Shown here: positions 19,985-29,231 of the stretch, one piece after another
How the letters are laid out: every line of letters begins with the position of its first letter
Numbering within the stretch: position 1 is the stretch's first letter
Assembly (NCBI RefSeq): GCF_013466605.1
Contig: NZ_CP059162.1
Span: 6,758,001-6,822,000 of the forward strand
Direction: 5' to 3'
Length of the DNA: 64,000 nt
DNA from: Pseudomonas chlororaphis subsp. aurantiaca
GTDB lineage: Bacteria; Pseudomonadota; Gammaproteobacteria; Pseudomonadales; Pseudomonadaceae
The notes under the pieces: model-generated
Seen by the model: only the letters and a program-made list of their open reading frames with translations
What the model was told of the DNA's origin: nothing
Databases searched by the model: none
Position numbers and translations under genes: made by a program

Positions 19985-20899
19985 TCAGGCCAGCTTCTGC
20001 GCCAGCACGGCGATGTGCTCCGGCCCGATACCGCAGCAACCGCCCAGGTGGCTGGCGCCGCGTTGCCGCCAGTCGGCCGCCCACTGCAGGTAGCCCGGCG
20101 GGTCGAGGTCTTCGCGCAACGGGTCGAGGCCATCGTTGGCCGTGGCTTCTTTCGGTTGCGGCGGGAAGGCGTTGGCGTAGGCGCCGATATGGATCTTCAC
20201 CCCCAACCGCTCGAAGGTTGCCCGCGCCGCGTCGATCGCCGCGCCTATCACTTCCGGCTGGCTGCAATTGAACAGCAGGGTTTCCACACCCAGTTCGGCG
20301 GCCACCGCCGCCGCGTCCGCCACCGGCTCGCCGGAGCGCAGGCGCGGCACCTCGTCAGGGTTCTCATCGTGCAAGGTGAACGATAGCCAGAAGGCCTTGC
20401 CGTCCTTGGGCAGGCCGGCGTGGATCGCCCGTGCCTCGACCGTGGAACTCTGGGTTTCCGCCAGCCACAGGTCGACATGCGGGCCCAGGCCGTTGACCAG
20501 CGGTGCCAGCAGCTCCGCGGCGCGGTCGGCCTCGAACAGATCCGGGCGATAGGAGCCGAATAGCGGTGGCAGCGAACCGGTGACCCGCACCGGCTTGCCG
20601 GAAGCCTGTACCGCACGCCGCGCCAGCTCGCCGGCCAAGGCCGCCAGTGCCTGCCCCTCTGCGGCAAACCGCGCTTCGCCGATGTGGAACGGCACCACCG
20701 CGTAGCTGTTGCTGGTGATGACGTCGGCACCGCTTTCGATATAAGCCGCATGCACCGCTTCCACCGCCTGCGGTGCTTCGCTCAGGGCCAGCGCCGACCA
20801 CTCGGGCTGCCTGAACGGCGCCCCGCGGCGTTGCAGTTCACGACCCATGCCGCCATCCAGAATTACCCTGCTGTCTGCGCCCATATGCTCTTTACTCAT
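19985..20899 (-). CDS. Homocysteine S-methyltransferase family protein
   Basis: Transfers a methyl group to homocysteine to give methionine, probably from S-methylmethionine as in E. coli MmuM. The 304-residue protein starts its domain with ILDGGMGRELQRRG, and carries the zinc ligands of the family: FNCS near residue 215 and GGCCGIGPEHI near residue 290. Start choice is uncertain: ATG at 20899, ATG at 20884 and GTG at 20920 are all possible, with only weak ribosome sites. It is divergent from an amino-acid ABC binding protein and permease, which could import the methyl donor. Confidence 0.88.
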   Translation of the reverse strand: MSKEHMGADSRVILDGGMGRELQRRGAPFRQPEWSALALSEAPQAVEAVHAAYIESGADVITSNSYAVVPFHIGEARFAAEGQALAALAGELARRAVQASGKPVRVTGSLPPLFGSYRPDLFEADRAAELLAPLVNGLGPHVDLWLAETQSSTVEARAIHAGLPKDGKAFWLSFTLHDENPDEVPRLRSGEPVADAAAVAAELGVETLLFNCSQPEVIGAAIDAARATFERLGVKIHIGAYANAFPPQPKEATANDGLDPLREDLDPPGYLQWAADWRQRGASHLGGCCGIGPEHIAVLAQKLA

Positions 20900-20995
20900 A
20901 TGCTTATGAAAATAACTCACTATCTGAGTCGTACTTATAACTATTTAATACGCACCATTCAGTTAATAACAACCTTTTTCCTGCTCGGGACTTCC
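20900..20995. promoter_or_regulatory. Divergent promoter region, methyltransferase / ABC transporter
   Basis: A markedly AT-rich stretch in a GC-rich region. It holds a dyad ACTCA-N5-TGAGT at 20915-20929 and a CATATG pair at the edge of the methyltransferase gene. It must carry both promoters; individual -10 and -35 elements cannot be chosen with confidence. Confidence 0.45.
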
Positions 20996-21817
20996 ATGAA
21001 TTTCAAACCGCTGCTGGCCCTCGGCCTGACGATTCTCGCTGCCTCCAGCCAGGCTTTTGCCGGCGCTACCCTGGACCGTATCGAACAGAAAAAAGAGCTG
21101 GTGGGCGTGCTGATGGAGAGTTATCCGCCCTTCTCCTTCCTCAACGACCAGAACCAGCTCGATGGCTTCGACGTCGACGTGGCCAAGGCCGTGGCTGACA
21201 AACTGGGGGTGAAGCTGCGCCTGGAAACACCGTCCTGGGACGTGATTGCCGCCGGCCGCTGGAGCGGTCGCTACGACATCTGCATCTGCTCCATGACCCC
21301 GAGCAAGGCCCGCGCCGAAGTCTTCGACTTCCCGGTGCAGTACTACGCCTCGCCGGCGGTGATCGTGGTCAACGCCAAGGACGAGCGCATCCACGGCGCC
21401 AAGGACCTGAGCGACAAGAAGGTCGGCCTGACCAGCGCTTCCAGCTACGAGAGCTACCTGAACAAGAACCTGGTGATCGAAGGCGCCGAAGACACCCGGT
21501 TGCAATACCCGTTCGAGAACGTACAGATCGCCCCCTACGACACCGACAACGTGGCCTTCCAGGACCTCGGCCTGGGCGCTGGCGTGCGCCTGGACGCGAT
21601 CCTCACCAACCTGGTGACCGCCCAGCCGCGCCTGGCCCAGGACCCGCGTTTCAAGCTCGCCGGCGAGCCGCTGTACGCCGAGCCCAACTCGGTGGCCATC
21701 GAGAAAGGCGACGCCCAGTGGCATGCCAAGGTCCGTGAAGTGTTCGCCCAGCTGAAGCAGGACGGCACCCTGAGCAAGCTTTCGCAGAAATGGATCGGCG
21801 CCGACATCAGCCAATGA
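20996..21817 (+). CDS. Amino-acid ABC transporter, periplasmic binding protein (family 3)
   Basis: A 273-residue precursor with a signal peptide ending SQAFA near residue 22, and the mature domain of polar amino-acid binding proteins: LVGVLMESYPPFSFLNDQ, GFDVDVAKAVADKLGV near residue 60, and YDICICSMTPSKARAEVFDF near residue 95. GGGA precedes the ATG. It overlaps the permease gene by four bases. Ligand not deducible; the divergent homocysteine methyltransferase suggests a sulfur-containing or methylated amino acid. Confidence 0.92.
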   Translation: MNFKPLLALGLTILAASSQAFAGATLDRIEQKKELVGVLMESYPPFSFLNDQNQLDGFDVDVAKAVADKLGVKLRLETPSWDVIAAGRWSGRYDICICSMTPSKARAEVFDFPVQYYASPAVIVVNAKDERIHGAKDLSDKKVGLTSASSYESYLNKNLVIEGAEDTRLQYPFENVQIAPYDTDNVAFQDLGLGAGVRLDAILTNLVTAQPRLAQDPRFKLAGEPLYAEPNSVAIEKGDAQWHAKVREVFAQLKQDGTLSKLSQKWIGADISQ

Positions 21818-22650
21818 CTTCTCTTTCGCAACCGCCTCGGCCACCGCAAGTGCTGGCCGAGCCGCTGGTCAAACGCCTCTTCGGTTTCCGCACCCGCCTG
21901 TACCTGACCTGGGCGGTGCTGTTCGGCCTGTTCGCCAGTTTCTTCCTGAGCTTCGACCTGAAGTTCTCGATCATCCTCGACAAGTTGCCCAACCTGCTCG
22001 GGGTGACCCTGGCCCCTAACGGCTTTCTGCAAGGCGCGGCGCTGACCCTGTTCCTCTGCCTCTGCTCGATCGTGCTGTCGTCGCTGCTGGGCTTCGTCAC
22101 CGCCCTCGCCCGGCTGTCGAAGAGCGCCGTGGCCTTTGGCATCGCCAGCTTCTACGCCTCGTTCTTTCGCGGCACGCCGCTGCTGATCCAGATCCTGCTG
22201 ATCTACCTCGGCCTGCCGCAGCTGGGTATAGTGCCGGGCGCCATCGCCGCGGGGATCATCGCCCTGTCGCTGAACTACGGCGCCTACCTCAGCGAGATCT
22301 TCCGCGCCGGCATCCTCGGCGTGCCCCACGGCCAGCGCGAAGCCTCCCTGGCGCTGGGCATGCGCGACAGCGTGATCTTCTGGCGCGTGACCCTGCCGCA
22401 AGCCATGCGCACCATCATCCCGCCGGCCACCAACCAGTTCATCTCGATGCTCAAGGACTCGTCGCTGATCTCGGTGATGGGGGTCTGGGAGGTGATGTTC
22501 CTGGCCCAGTCCTACGGCCGCTCCAGCTACCGCTATATCGAAATGCTCAGCACCGCGGCGATCATCTACTGGCTGCTGTCGATCGGCCTGGAACTGATCC
22601 AGGCACGGATGGAAAGGCATTACGGCAAGGCTTACGCCCAGCGCGGTTGA
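21814..22650 (+). CDS. Amino-acid ABC transporter permease
   Basis: A 278-residue inner-membrane permease of the HisM/GltK group with about five membrane segments. The coupling EAA loop reads EIFRAGILGVPHGQREASLA with GMRDSVIFWRVTLPQAMR near residue 190. Its ATG overlaps the stop of the binding protein gene (ATGA). No ATPase gene follows; the next gene is convergent. The transporter must borrow an ATP-binding subunit from elsewhere. Confidence 0.93.
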   Translation: MTSLSQPPRPPQVLAEPLVKRLFGFRTRLYLTWAVLFGLFASFFLSFDLKFSIILDKLPNLLGVTLAPNGFLQGAALTLFLCLCSIVLSSLLGFVTALARLSKSAVAFGIASFYASFFRGTPLLIQILLIYLGLPQLGIVPGAIAAGIIALSLNYGAYLSEIFRAGILGVPHGQREASLALGMRDSVIFWRVTLPQAMRTIIPPATNQFISMLKDSSLISVMGVWEVMFLAQSYGRSSYRYIEMLSTAAIIYWLLSIGLELIQARMERHYGKAYAQRG

Positions 22651-22653
22651 AGC

Positions 22654-23001
22654 TCAGGGTGCCAAGGGCCCGGGCGTACCCGGGCTCTTTTCCAGGCGCT
22701 CGAGATCACTGAGCAGCGAGCGGGCACGACTGGTTTTCTGCACGCTCACCACCCCCATCTGCAAACCGAAGGGTTTGAACACCGCGTTCAGCGACTTGAG
22801 GGTCGGATTGCCGTCACCGTGTTCGATGTGGATCAGGGTGCGCAGGGAAATCCGGCACATCCTGGCAAACTGGCTCTGATGCAGCCCTGTGACTTCGGTG
22901 CGCAGGCGCCTGACCGCATCGCCCAGCGGCAAACGGCCGGCAGCCAGCTCCTGCTGGATGTTGTCGATCAGCGCGCCGCGCTCTTCCAGGGTTGTAGTCA
23001 T
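22654..23001 (-). CDS. XRE/HipB-like helix-turn-helix protein
   Basis: A 115-residue DNA-binding protein. The helix-turn-helix (SQFARMCRISLRTLIHIEHG, then NPTLKSLNAVFKPFGLQMGV) lies at about residues 45-90 and resembles HipB antitoxins. It follows the HipA-like gene with a four-base overlap, so the order is toxin-like gene first and HTH gene second, the reverse of hipBA in E. coli. It probably represses its own operon and may bind the HipA-like partner. The last codons overlap a convergent terminator of the ABC permease. Confidence 0.85.
   Translation of the reverse strand: MTTTLEERGALIDNIQQELAAGRLPLGDAVRRLRTEVTGLHQSQFARMCRISLRTLIHIEHGDGNPTLKSLNAVFKPFGLQMGVVSVQKTSRARSLLSDLERLEKSPGTPGPLAP
22668..22691 (+). 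terminator. Intrinsic terminator of the ABC transporter operon
   Basis: Arms GCCCGGG and CCCGGGC (7 bp, 4-base loop) followed by TCTTTTTCC. It lies inside the 3' end of the opposing HTH gene. Confidence 0.8.
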
Positions 23002-24323
23002 CGCAGTCCCCACTCCTGCAGGCGTCGGTCCAAGTGGCGCAAGTGAATGCGCGGGTGATTCAGGGTGGCGTCGGGCAAGCCACTGGCGCTCAACAGGTCC
23101 GGCAGGGCCCGCAACCGTTCGGCGTCCTCCCGCAGGCGCGCCAGGGCGGCTTCAGGGTCGATCAGCGGCTTCAGGCTCGCGCACACCAGGCGCCAGTCCA
23201 CGTCGCCCGCCACTTCCATGCGTCCGGGCCATTTAATGGTCCGGGTAATGCCCTCGTCGTCCATGACCATGGGTGCCAGATCGTAGATTGGCGCCAGTTG
23301 CACCGCAGCTTCGGTGCGGATGATCGAGATGTTGTGCCCGTGGTTGGACGAGTTGCCGAGGATCTTGTTGAGCAGGTCCCGGCGCAGGTAGTCCGCCACC
23401 AGCTCGGGGATCGCCGACTCCTGGCCCGTGGACCGCCACAGTTCGGCGAGAATCCCTAACACTTCGGTGTGCCGCATTCCCTGGCCATGGCCCACCAGCC
23501 CCGCCAGGGAATAGATCGACTCCACCGCCAGGCGCTCGACACCCGTCTGCGTCACCCGGCGGTCAAAGCGCTGCATCCAGAGGCTGGGCCTGGGCCCCTC
23601 TTCCAGGGCCAGGCCCTCGGCCGGCAGCGTATCGATGCCCAGTTGTTGCAGCGCCCGGTAATAGTGGAACTCGCTCCTGAGGATGTCGCCGGCATTCTGC
23701 ATGGCCGGGTTGCGGGGGAACTTCACCCACCAGTGGCGCGCCGCCGAGGCATCGTCGAGCAGCGCGTCGGGGTACAGCAGGCCCTCAGGGTTCTGTGTCA
23801 GCAACAGCCTGGGGGCCTGGTCACCGATGCTCGCGGTACCGCCGAAAGCCACGCCCTGCTCGTGGGCGTACTCGAGAAAGCGGTTATCGAGGGCGATCAC
23901 CTGGTCCCGGGAAAACCCCAGCGCCGGACGCCGGCGCAACCCCGTCAGCGACTCCTTGATCCGCAGGTTGCCGAGGGGCGCCGCCGTGGAGCGGGCCAAC
24001 AGGAACAATTCGACGCCCATGCCGTCCGGCCGCTCATGGCCAATCTGGCGCAGCAGGAAGCGCCCGGTCGCGGCTGTCGGGGCAAGGTCATAGAGAAAGG
24101 CCGGGGCCCGGTCTTCGCGCCAAGGCTCCCAACCCAGGGGAATCTGCGCACTGACCGACCTGGCCAGCGGACTGCCAACAGCCTCCAGGTTATCCACCAG
24201 GTACTGCTGCACATAACCAAAACTGCAGGGGCTGGCGAAGCCCTGTTCGGGCCTGTCGAAGGTCAGGGTCATGGCGTCGCTCCACGCCCCCGCGCGGTAG
24301 AGCTGCAACGTCAGCCGAAGCAC
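22998..24323 (-). CDS. HipA/YjjJ-like kinase-fold protein with altered catalytic loop
   Basis: A 441-residue HipA-family protein of about the length of E. coli YjjJ. It shows the HipA-type elements WVKFPRN (ATP-binding lysine strand) near residue 205, SEFHYYRALQQLGI near residue 225, and APIYDLAPMVMDDEG near residue 345. The catalytic loop reads GNSSNHGHN, with Ser326 where active relatives have aspartate (GNTDNHGRN type), so kinase activity is doubtful. The GTG at 24323 is chosen for AGGTGA upstream; TTG codons further up are possible. It is coupled to a HipB-like gene. HipA kinases act on glutamyl-tRNA synthetase or other tRNA synthetases; whether this one acts at all is open. Confidence 0.85.
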   Translation of the reverse strand: MLRLTLQLYRAGAWSDAMTLTFDRPEQGFASPCSFGYVQQYLVDNLEAVGSPLARSVSAQIPLGWEPWREDRAPAFLYDLAPTAATGRFLLRQIGHERPDGMGVELFLLARSTAAPLGNLRIKESLTGLRRRPALGFSRDQVIALDNRFLEYAHEQGVAFGGTASIGDQAPRLLLTQNPEGLLYPDALLDDASAARHWWVKFPRNPAMQNAGDILRSEFHYYRALQQLGIDTLPAEGLALEEGPRPSLWMQRFDRRVTQTGVERLAVESIYSLAGLVGHGQGMRHTEVLGILAELWRSTGQESAIPELVADYLRRDLLNKILGNSSNHGHNISIIRTEAAVQLAPIYDLAPMVMDDEGITRTIKWPGRMEVAGDVDWRLVCASLKPLIDPEAALARLREDAERLRALPDLLSASGLPDATLNHPRIHLRHLDRRLQEWGLR

Positions 24324-24529
24324 TGTATCACCTGCAATTCGATGCACTTTCAATGAGCTGTATGGCAATTAGTTACATTCTAATGCAGATAGATTAATTT
24401 TAGGATGAAATAAGTGTATTAAATTGCACTTAACCAGCATCCTCCCAAAGGCTGAAAATGCCCCTTCAGGCGGCTTGCGGCGGCACGCCGGACTGTTCCG
24501 CCAGCGCCTGGCAACAGGCAAAAAAAGGG

Positions 24530-24554
24530 AGGCCGTAGCCCCCCCGAGGTAAAA
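24530..24554 (-). terminator. Intrinsic terminator of pycAB
   Basis: On the minus strand GGGGGGC and GCCTCCC (one G-T pair) enclose a 4-base loop and are followed by seven T. It lies about 20 bases beyond the pycB stop. Confidence 0.88.
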
Positions 24555-24576
24555 CGTTGCAGATGAAGGCCTGAAC

Positions 24577-26385
24577 TCAGCCTTCGATCTCGATCAGGAT
24601 TTCGCCCGGGTTGACCCGGTCGCCCTTGGCCACGTGGATGGCGGTGACCTTGCCGGCGATGGCCGCCTGGACTTCGGTTTCCATCTTCATGGCTTCGGTG
24701 ATCAGCACGGCCTGGCCGGCCTTGACGGTATCGCCTTCCTTGACCAGCACATCGACGATGTTGCCCGGCATGGTGGTGCTGACATGGCCCGGCGCGCTGG
24801 CCTGCTTGCGCTTGCTGCTGCCGCTGCCGACGAACTCGTTGAGCGGCTCGAACACCACCTCTTCCGGCATGCCATCGATGGACAGGTAGAAGTGGCGCTT
24901 GCCTTCGGCCTTCACGCCGACACCGGTAATGTCGACGCGGTAGGTCTCGCCGTGCACGTCGATGACGAACTCGGTCGGTACGCCTTCGCCGCCGGCCGAG
25001 CTCACGCCGCCCGCTTCCGGAATCGGCAGCAGCACTTCCGGTGTCAGGGTGCCGGCTTCACGCTCCTCAAGGAACTTGCGCCCGATGTCCGGGAACATGG
25101 CGTAGGTCAGCACGTCTTCTTCGGACTTGGCCAGGGCGCCGATGTCATTGCGCAGCTTGGTCATTTCCGGCTTGAGCAGGTCGGCCGGGCGCACGTCGAT
25201 CACTTCTTCGCTGCCGATGGCCTGGCGCCGCAGCTTCTCGTCCACCGCGCCCGGCGCCTTGCCGTAGCCGCCTTGCAGGTACAGCTTCACCTCGTTGGTG
25301 ATGGTCTTGTAGCGCTCGCCGGCCAGCACGTTGAAGAACGCCTGGGTGCCGACGATCTGCGAAGTCGGGGTCACCAGCGGCGGGTAGCCGAGGTCGTGAC
25401 GTACCCGCGGGATCTCCGCCAGCACTTCGTTCATGCGGTTCAGGGCGCCCTGCTCCTTGAGCTGGTTGGCCAGGTTGGAAATCATCCCGCCCGGCACCTG
25501 GTTGACCTGCACCCGGGTATCGACCGCGGTGAATTCGCTTTCGAACTGGTGGTACTTCTTGCGCACGGCGTAGAAGTACAGGCCGATTTCCTGCAACAGC
25601 TCCAGGTCCAGGCCGGTGTCGAATTCGCTGCCTTTAAGGGCGGCGACCATCGACTCGGTGCCCGGGTGGCTGGTGCCCCAGGCGAAGCTGGAGATCGCGG
25701 TGTCGATGTGGTCGGCGCCATTTTCGATGGCCTTGAGCTGGCACATCGCGGCCAGGCCGGCCGTGTCATGGGAGTGGACGAACACTGGCAGCGACTGCTC
25801 GGCCTTCAGCGCCTTGACCAGCTCGCCGGTGGCGTAAGGGGTCAGCAGGCCGGCCATGTCCTTGATCGCCACCGAGTCGCAACCCATGGACTCCATCTGC
25901 TTGGCCTGGGCCACGAACGCCTCGATGGTGTGCACCGGGCTGGTGGTGTAGGCGATGGTGCCCTGGGCGTGCTTGCCGGCGGCTTTCACCGCTTCGATGG
26001 CCACCCGCAGGTTACGCACGTCGTTCATCGCGTCGAAGATGCGGAACACGTCGATGCCGTTGACCGCCGCCTTGGCGACGAAGGCCTTGACCACGTCGTC
26101 GCTGTAATGGCGGTAGCCCAGCAGGTTCTGCCCGCGCAGGAGCATTTGCAGGCGGGTGTTGGGCAGCGCGGCGCGCAGTTTGCGCAGGCGCTCCCACGGA
26201 TCCTCCTTGAGGAAGCGCACGCAGGCGTCGAAGGTCGCGCCGCCCCAGACCTCCAGCGACCAGTAGCCGACTTTGTCGAGCTTGTCGCAGATCGGCAGCA
26301 TGTCTTCGGTGCGCATGCGGGTCGCCAGCAGCGATTGGTGGGCGTCGCGCAGGATGGTGTCGGTAACAAAAATCTTCTTGCTCAT
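24577..26385 (-). CDS. pycB: Pyruvate carboxylase subunit B (carboxyltransferase and biotin carrier)
   Basis: Second subunit of the two-subunit pyruvate carboxylase, which makes oxaloacetate from pyruvate and bicarbonate. The 602-residue protein starts ITDTILRDAHQS-like (FVTDTILRDAHQSL), followed by a carboxyltransferase TIM barrel with VHSHDTAGLA near residue 205, the conserved PYC-type C-domain, and a biotinyl domain with biotin lysine Lys567 in EAMKMET. The alternative name oadA (oxaloacetate decarboxylase) is unlikely because no membrane beta subunit is near and the biotin carboxylase gene lies directly upstream. The ATG at 26385 is preferred over one 15 bases earlier. It is followed by an intrinsic terminator. 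Confidence 0.95.
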   Translation of the reverse strand: MSKKIFVTDTILRDAHQSLLATRMRTEDMLPICDKLDKVGYWSLEVWGGATFDACVRFLKEDPWERLRKLRAALPNTRLQMLLRGQNLLGYRHYSDDVVKAFVAKAAVNGIDVFRIFDAMNDVRNLRVAIEAVKAAGKHAQGTIAYTTSPVHTIEAFVAQAKQMESMGCDSVAIKDMAGLLTPYATGELVKALKAEQSLPVFVHSHDTAGLAAMCQLKAIENGADHIDTAISSFAWGTSHPGTESMVAALKGSEFDTGLDLELLQEIGLYFYAVRKKYHQFESEFTAVDTRVQVNQVPGGMISNLANQLKEQGALNRMNEVLAEIPRVRHDLGYPPLVTPTSQIVGTQAFFNVLAGERYKTITNEVKLYLQGGYGKAPGAVDEKLRRQAIGSEEVIDVRPADLLKPEMTKLRNDIGALAKSEEDVLTYAMFPDIGRKFLEEREAGTLTPEVLLPIPEAGGVSSAGGEGVPTEFVIDVHGETYRVDITGVGVKAEGKRHFYLSIDGMPEEVVFEPLNEFVGSGSSKRKQASAPGHVSTTMPGNIVDVLVKEGDTVKAGQAVLITEAMKMETEVQAAIAGKVTAIHVAKGDRVNPGEILIEIEG

Positions 26386-26396
26386 TGTTCTTTTCC

Positions 26397-27812
<1,416 letters not shown>

Positions 27813-27949
27813 TTGGAGGTACCCTTGAGCCGTTGGAACAGACGACCCGCTAGACCGGGTCGGCGCGTGACCAAATGTTTCAAGCCAGTCGCAGGCCCAC
27901 ACTATTCCTGTCGATGGATTAACAAAAATCAATAATTATTGGGTCGCTC

Positions 27950-27965
27950 ATAAGCAAAGACTTAT
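27950..27965. promoter_or_regulatory. LysR-type operator candidate between pycA and pycR
   Basis: ATAAG-N6-CTTAT is a perfect dyad of the size used by LysR proteins. A second palindrome, CAATAATTATTG, lies at 27930-27941. Both sit in the short AT-rich gap between the divergent genes. Confidence 0.55.
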
Positions 27966-28002
27966 AGTTGATCCGACAGCCCTCGGCGCGAGACCTTAGA
28001 TA

Positions 28003-28965
28003 ATGCGTAAGTCCTTGATGCGTATGACATTACGCCAGTTGCAGATTTTCAATGAGGTCTGCGATCTGCGCTCCTACAGCCGGGCGGCCGACGAAATGTC
28101 TCTGACCCAGCCCGCCGTCAGCCTGCAGATTCGCCAGCTGGAAGAGCTGATCGGCCAACCGTTATTCGATTACGTCGGCAAGAAGCTCTACATGACCGAG
28201 GCCGCCGAGGCGCTGCAACGGGCCAGCCGCGACATCTTCGGACGTCTGGAGAACCTCGACATGCAGCTGTCGGACATGCAGGGTTCCTTGCAGGGCCAGC
28301 TGAAGCTGGCGGTGGAATCCAGCGCCAAGTACTTCGTGCCGCACCTGTTCGCCGCCTTCAAGCGCCAGCACCCGGAGGTCAACCTGCAACTGACGGTGGT
28401 CAACCGGGGCCAGGTGATCCGCCGCCTCTCGGACAACCGTGACGACCTGGTGATCATGTCCATGGTCCCGCAGGACATGGGCCTGGAATTCCTGCCGTTC
28501 CTCAACAACCCGATCGTCGCCGTGGCCCCGCCCGACCATCCGTTGTGCCACCTCGGGCCGCTGCGCCTGCAGGACCTGGAGCCCTACAACCTGCTGGTGC
28601 GCGAACAGGGTTCGGGCACGCGCCTGGCCTGCGAGGAGTATTTCAAGGAAAAGCGCGTGCACTTCACCCAGACCCTGGAAGTGTCGTCGGCCGAGGCGCA
28701 GCGCGAGTGTGTGCTGGCGGGTCTGGGCGTGGCGCTGTTGACGCGCCACGCCCTGAACCTTGAGTTGGCGACCGGGGGACTCGTCGAGTTGCCGGTCGAA
28801 GAGCTGCCGTTGTATCGCAGCTGGTGCCTGGTGCAGGCCAAGGCTAAACGCCTGTCACCGGTAGCGCATGCGTTCCTGGGGTTTATCCGCAGCGAACGGG
28901 TGCAGATCAGCGGGCTTGTTGAACGTTTTGACGGGAAGCCGCCGAGGCTGCCTGCCAGTAATTGA
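28003..28965 (+). CDS. pycR: LysR-family regulator of pyruvate carboxylase
   Basis: A 320-residue LysR protein with an N-terminal winged helix (LRQLQIFNEVCDLRSYSRAA, then MSLTQPAVSLQIRQLEELIG) and a substrate-binding domain of the CysB/CbbR type, with LLVREQGSGTRLACEEYF near residue 195. It is divergent from pycAB exactly as PA5437 (PycR) is in P. aeruginosa, which is why the name is used. Three in-frame ATG codons (28003, 28018, 28024) lie close together; the first is used. The last 59 bases overlap an opposing small gene. Confidence 0.88.
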   Translation: MRKSLMRMTLRQLQIFNEVCDLRSYSRAADEMSLTQPAVSLQIRQLEELIGQPLFDYVGKKLYMTEAAEALQRASRDIFGRLENLDMQLSDMQGSLQGQLKLAVESSAKYFVPHLFAAFKRQHPEVNLQLTVVNRGQVIRRLSDNRDDLVIMSMVPQDMGLEFLPFLNNPIVAVAPPDHPLCHLGPLRLQDLEPYNLLVREQGSGTRLACEEYFKEKRVHFTQTLEVSSAEAQRECVLAGLGVALLTRHALNLELATGGLVELPVEELPLYRSWCLVQAKAKRLSPVAHAFLGFIRSERVQISGLVERFDGKPPRLPASN

Positions 28966-29119
28966 CGGCGTCCAGCTCGGGGTAGTCGTTGATTTCCTGC
29001 TGCAGACGGCGCAGCTCACAGCGATGTTCGATCGCGCGGCGAAATTCCATGCGGCGCTGGTCTTCCTGTTGACGACGGGTTTTGACTGCGCTGCTGCTCT
29101 CTTCGTAAGGCCGGGCCAT
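28907..29119 (-). CDS. Small basic conserved hypothetical protein
   Basis: A 70-residue, highly charged and probably helical protein (MARPYEESSSAVKTRRQQED, with RRAIEHRCELRRLQQEI in the middle). It has a strong ribosome site, GGGAG, 7 bases before the ATG, and codon-position composition consistent with coding. It has no signal peptide or membrane segment. Its 3' 59 bases overlap the end of pycR on the other strand. No function can be assigned. Confidence 0.7.
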   Translation of the reverse strand: MARPYEESSSAVKTRRQQEDQRRMEFRRAIEHRCELRRLQQEINDYPELDAVNYWQAASAASRQNVQQAR

Positions 29120-29231
29120 TTCGAGTCTCCCAATGCGAGTACGGGAGCTTCAAGATGAAGCCTGCCAATGACGATTTGGCTGCGGGTCGGTTACAGGATG
29201 ATGAAAATTGCCGGCGATGAAGGCGCCGCGA

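Noticed and set aside
24324..24529. Additional small gene upstream of the HipA-like gene
   Set aside because: AT-rich region with no frame that has both a start and a ribosome site; more likely the promoter and operator of the HipA/HipB-like pair.
24577..26385. Oxaloacetate decarboxylase alpha subunit
   Set aside because: The sequence family is shared, but the partner here is a biotin carboxylase and no sodium-pump beta or gamma subunit is present, so pyruvate carboxylase is the better call.
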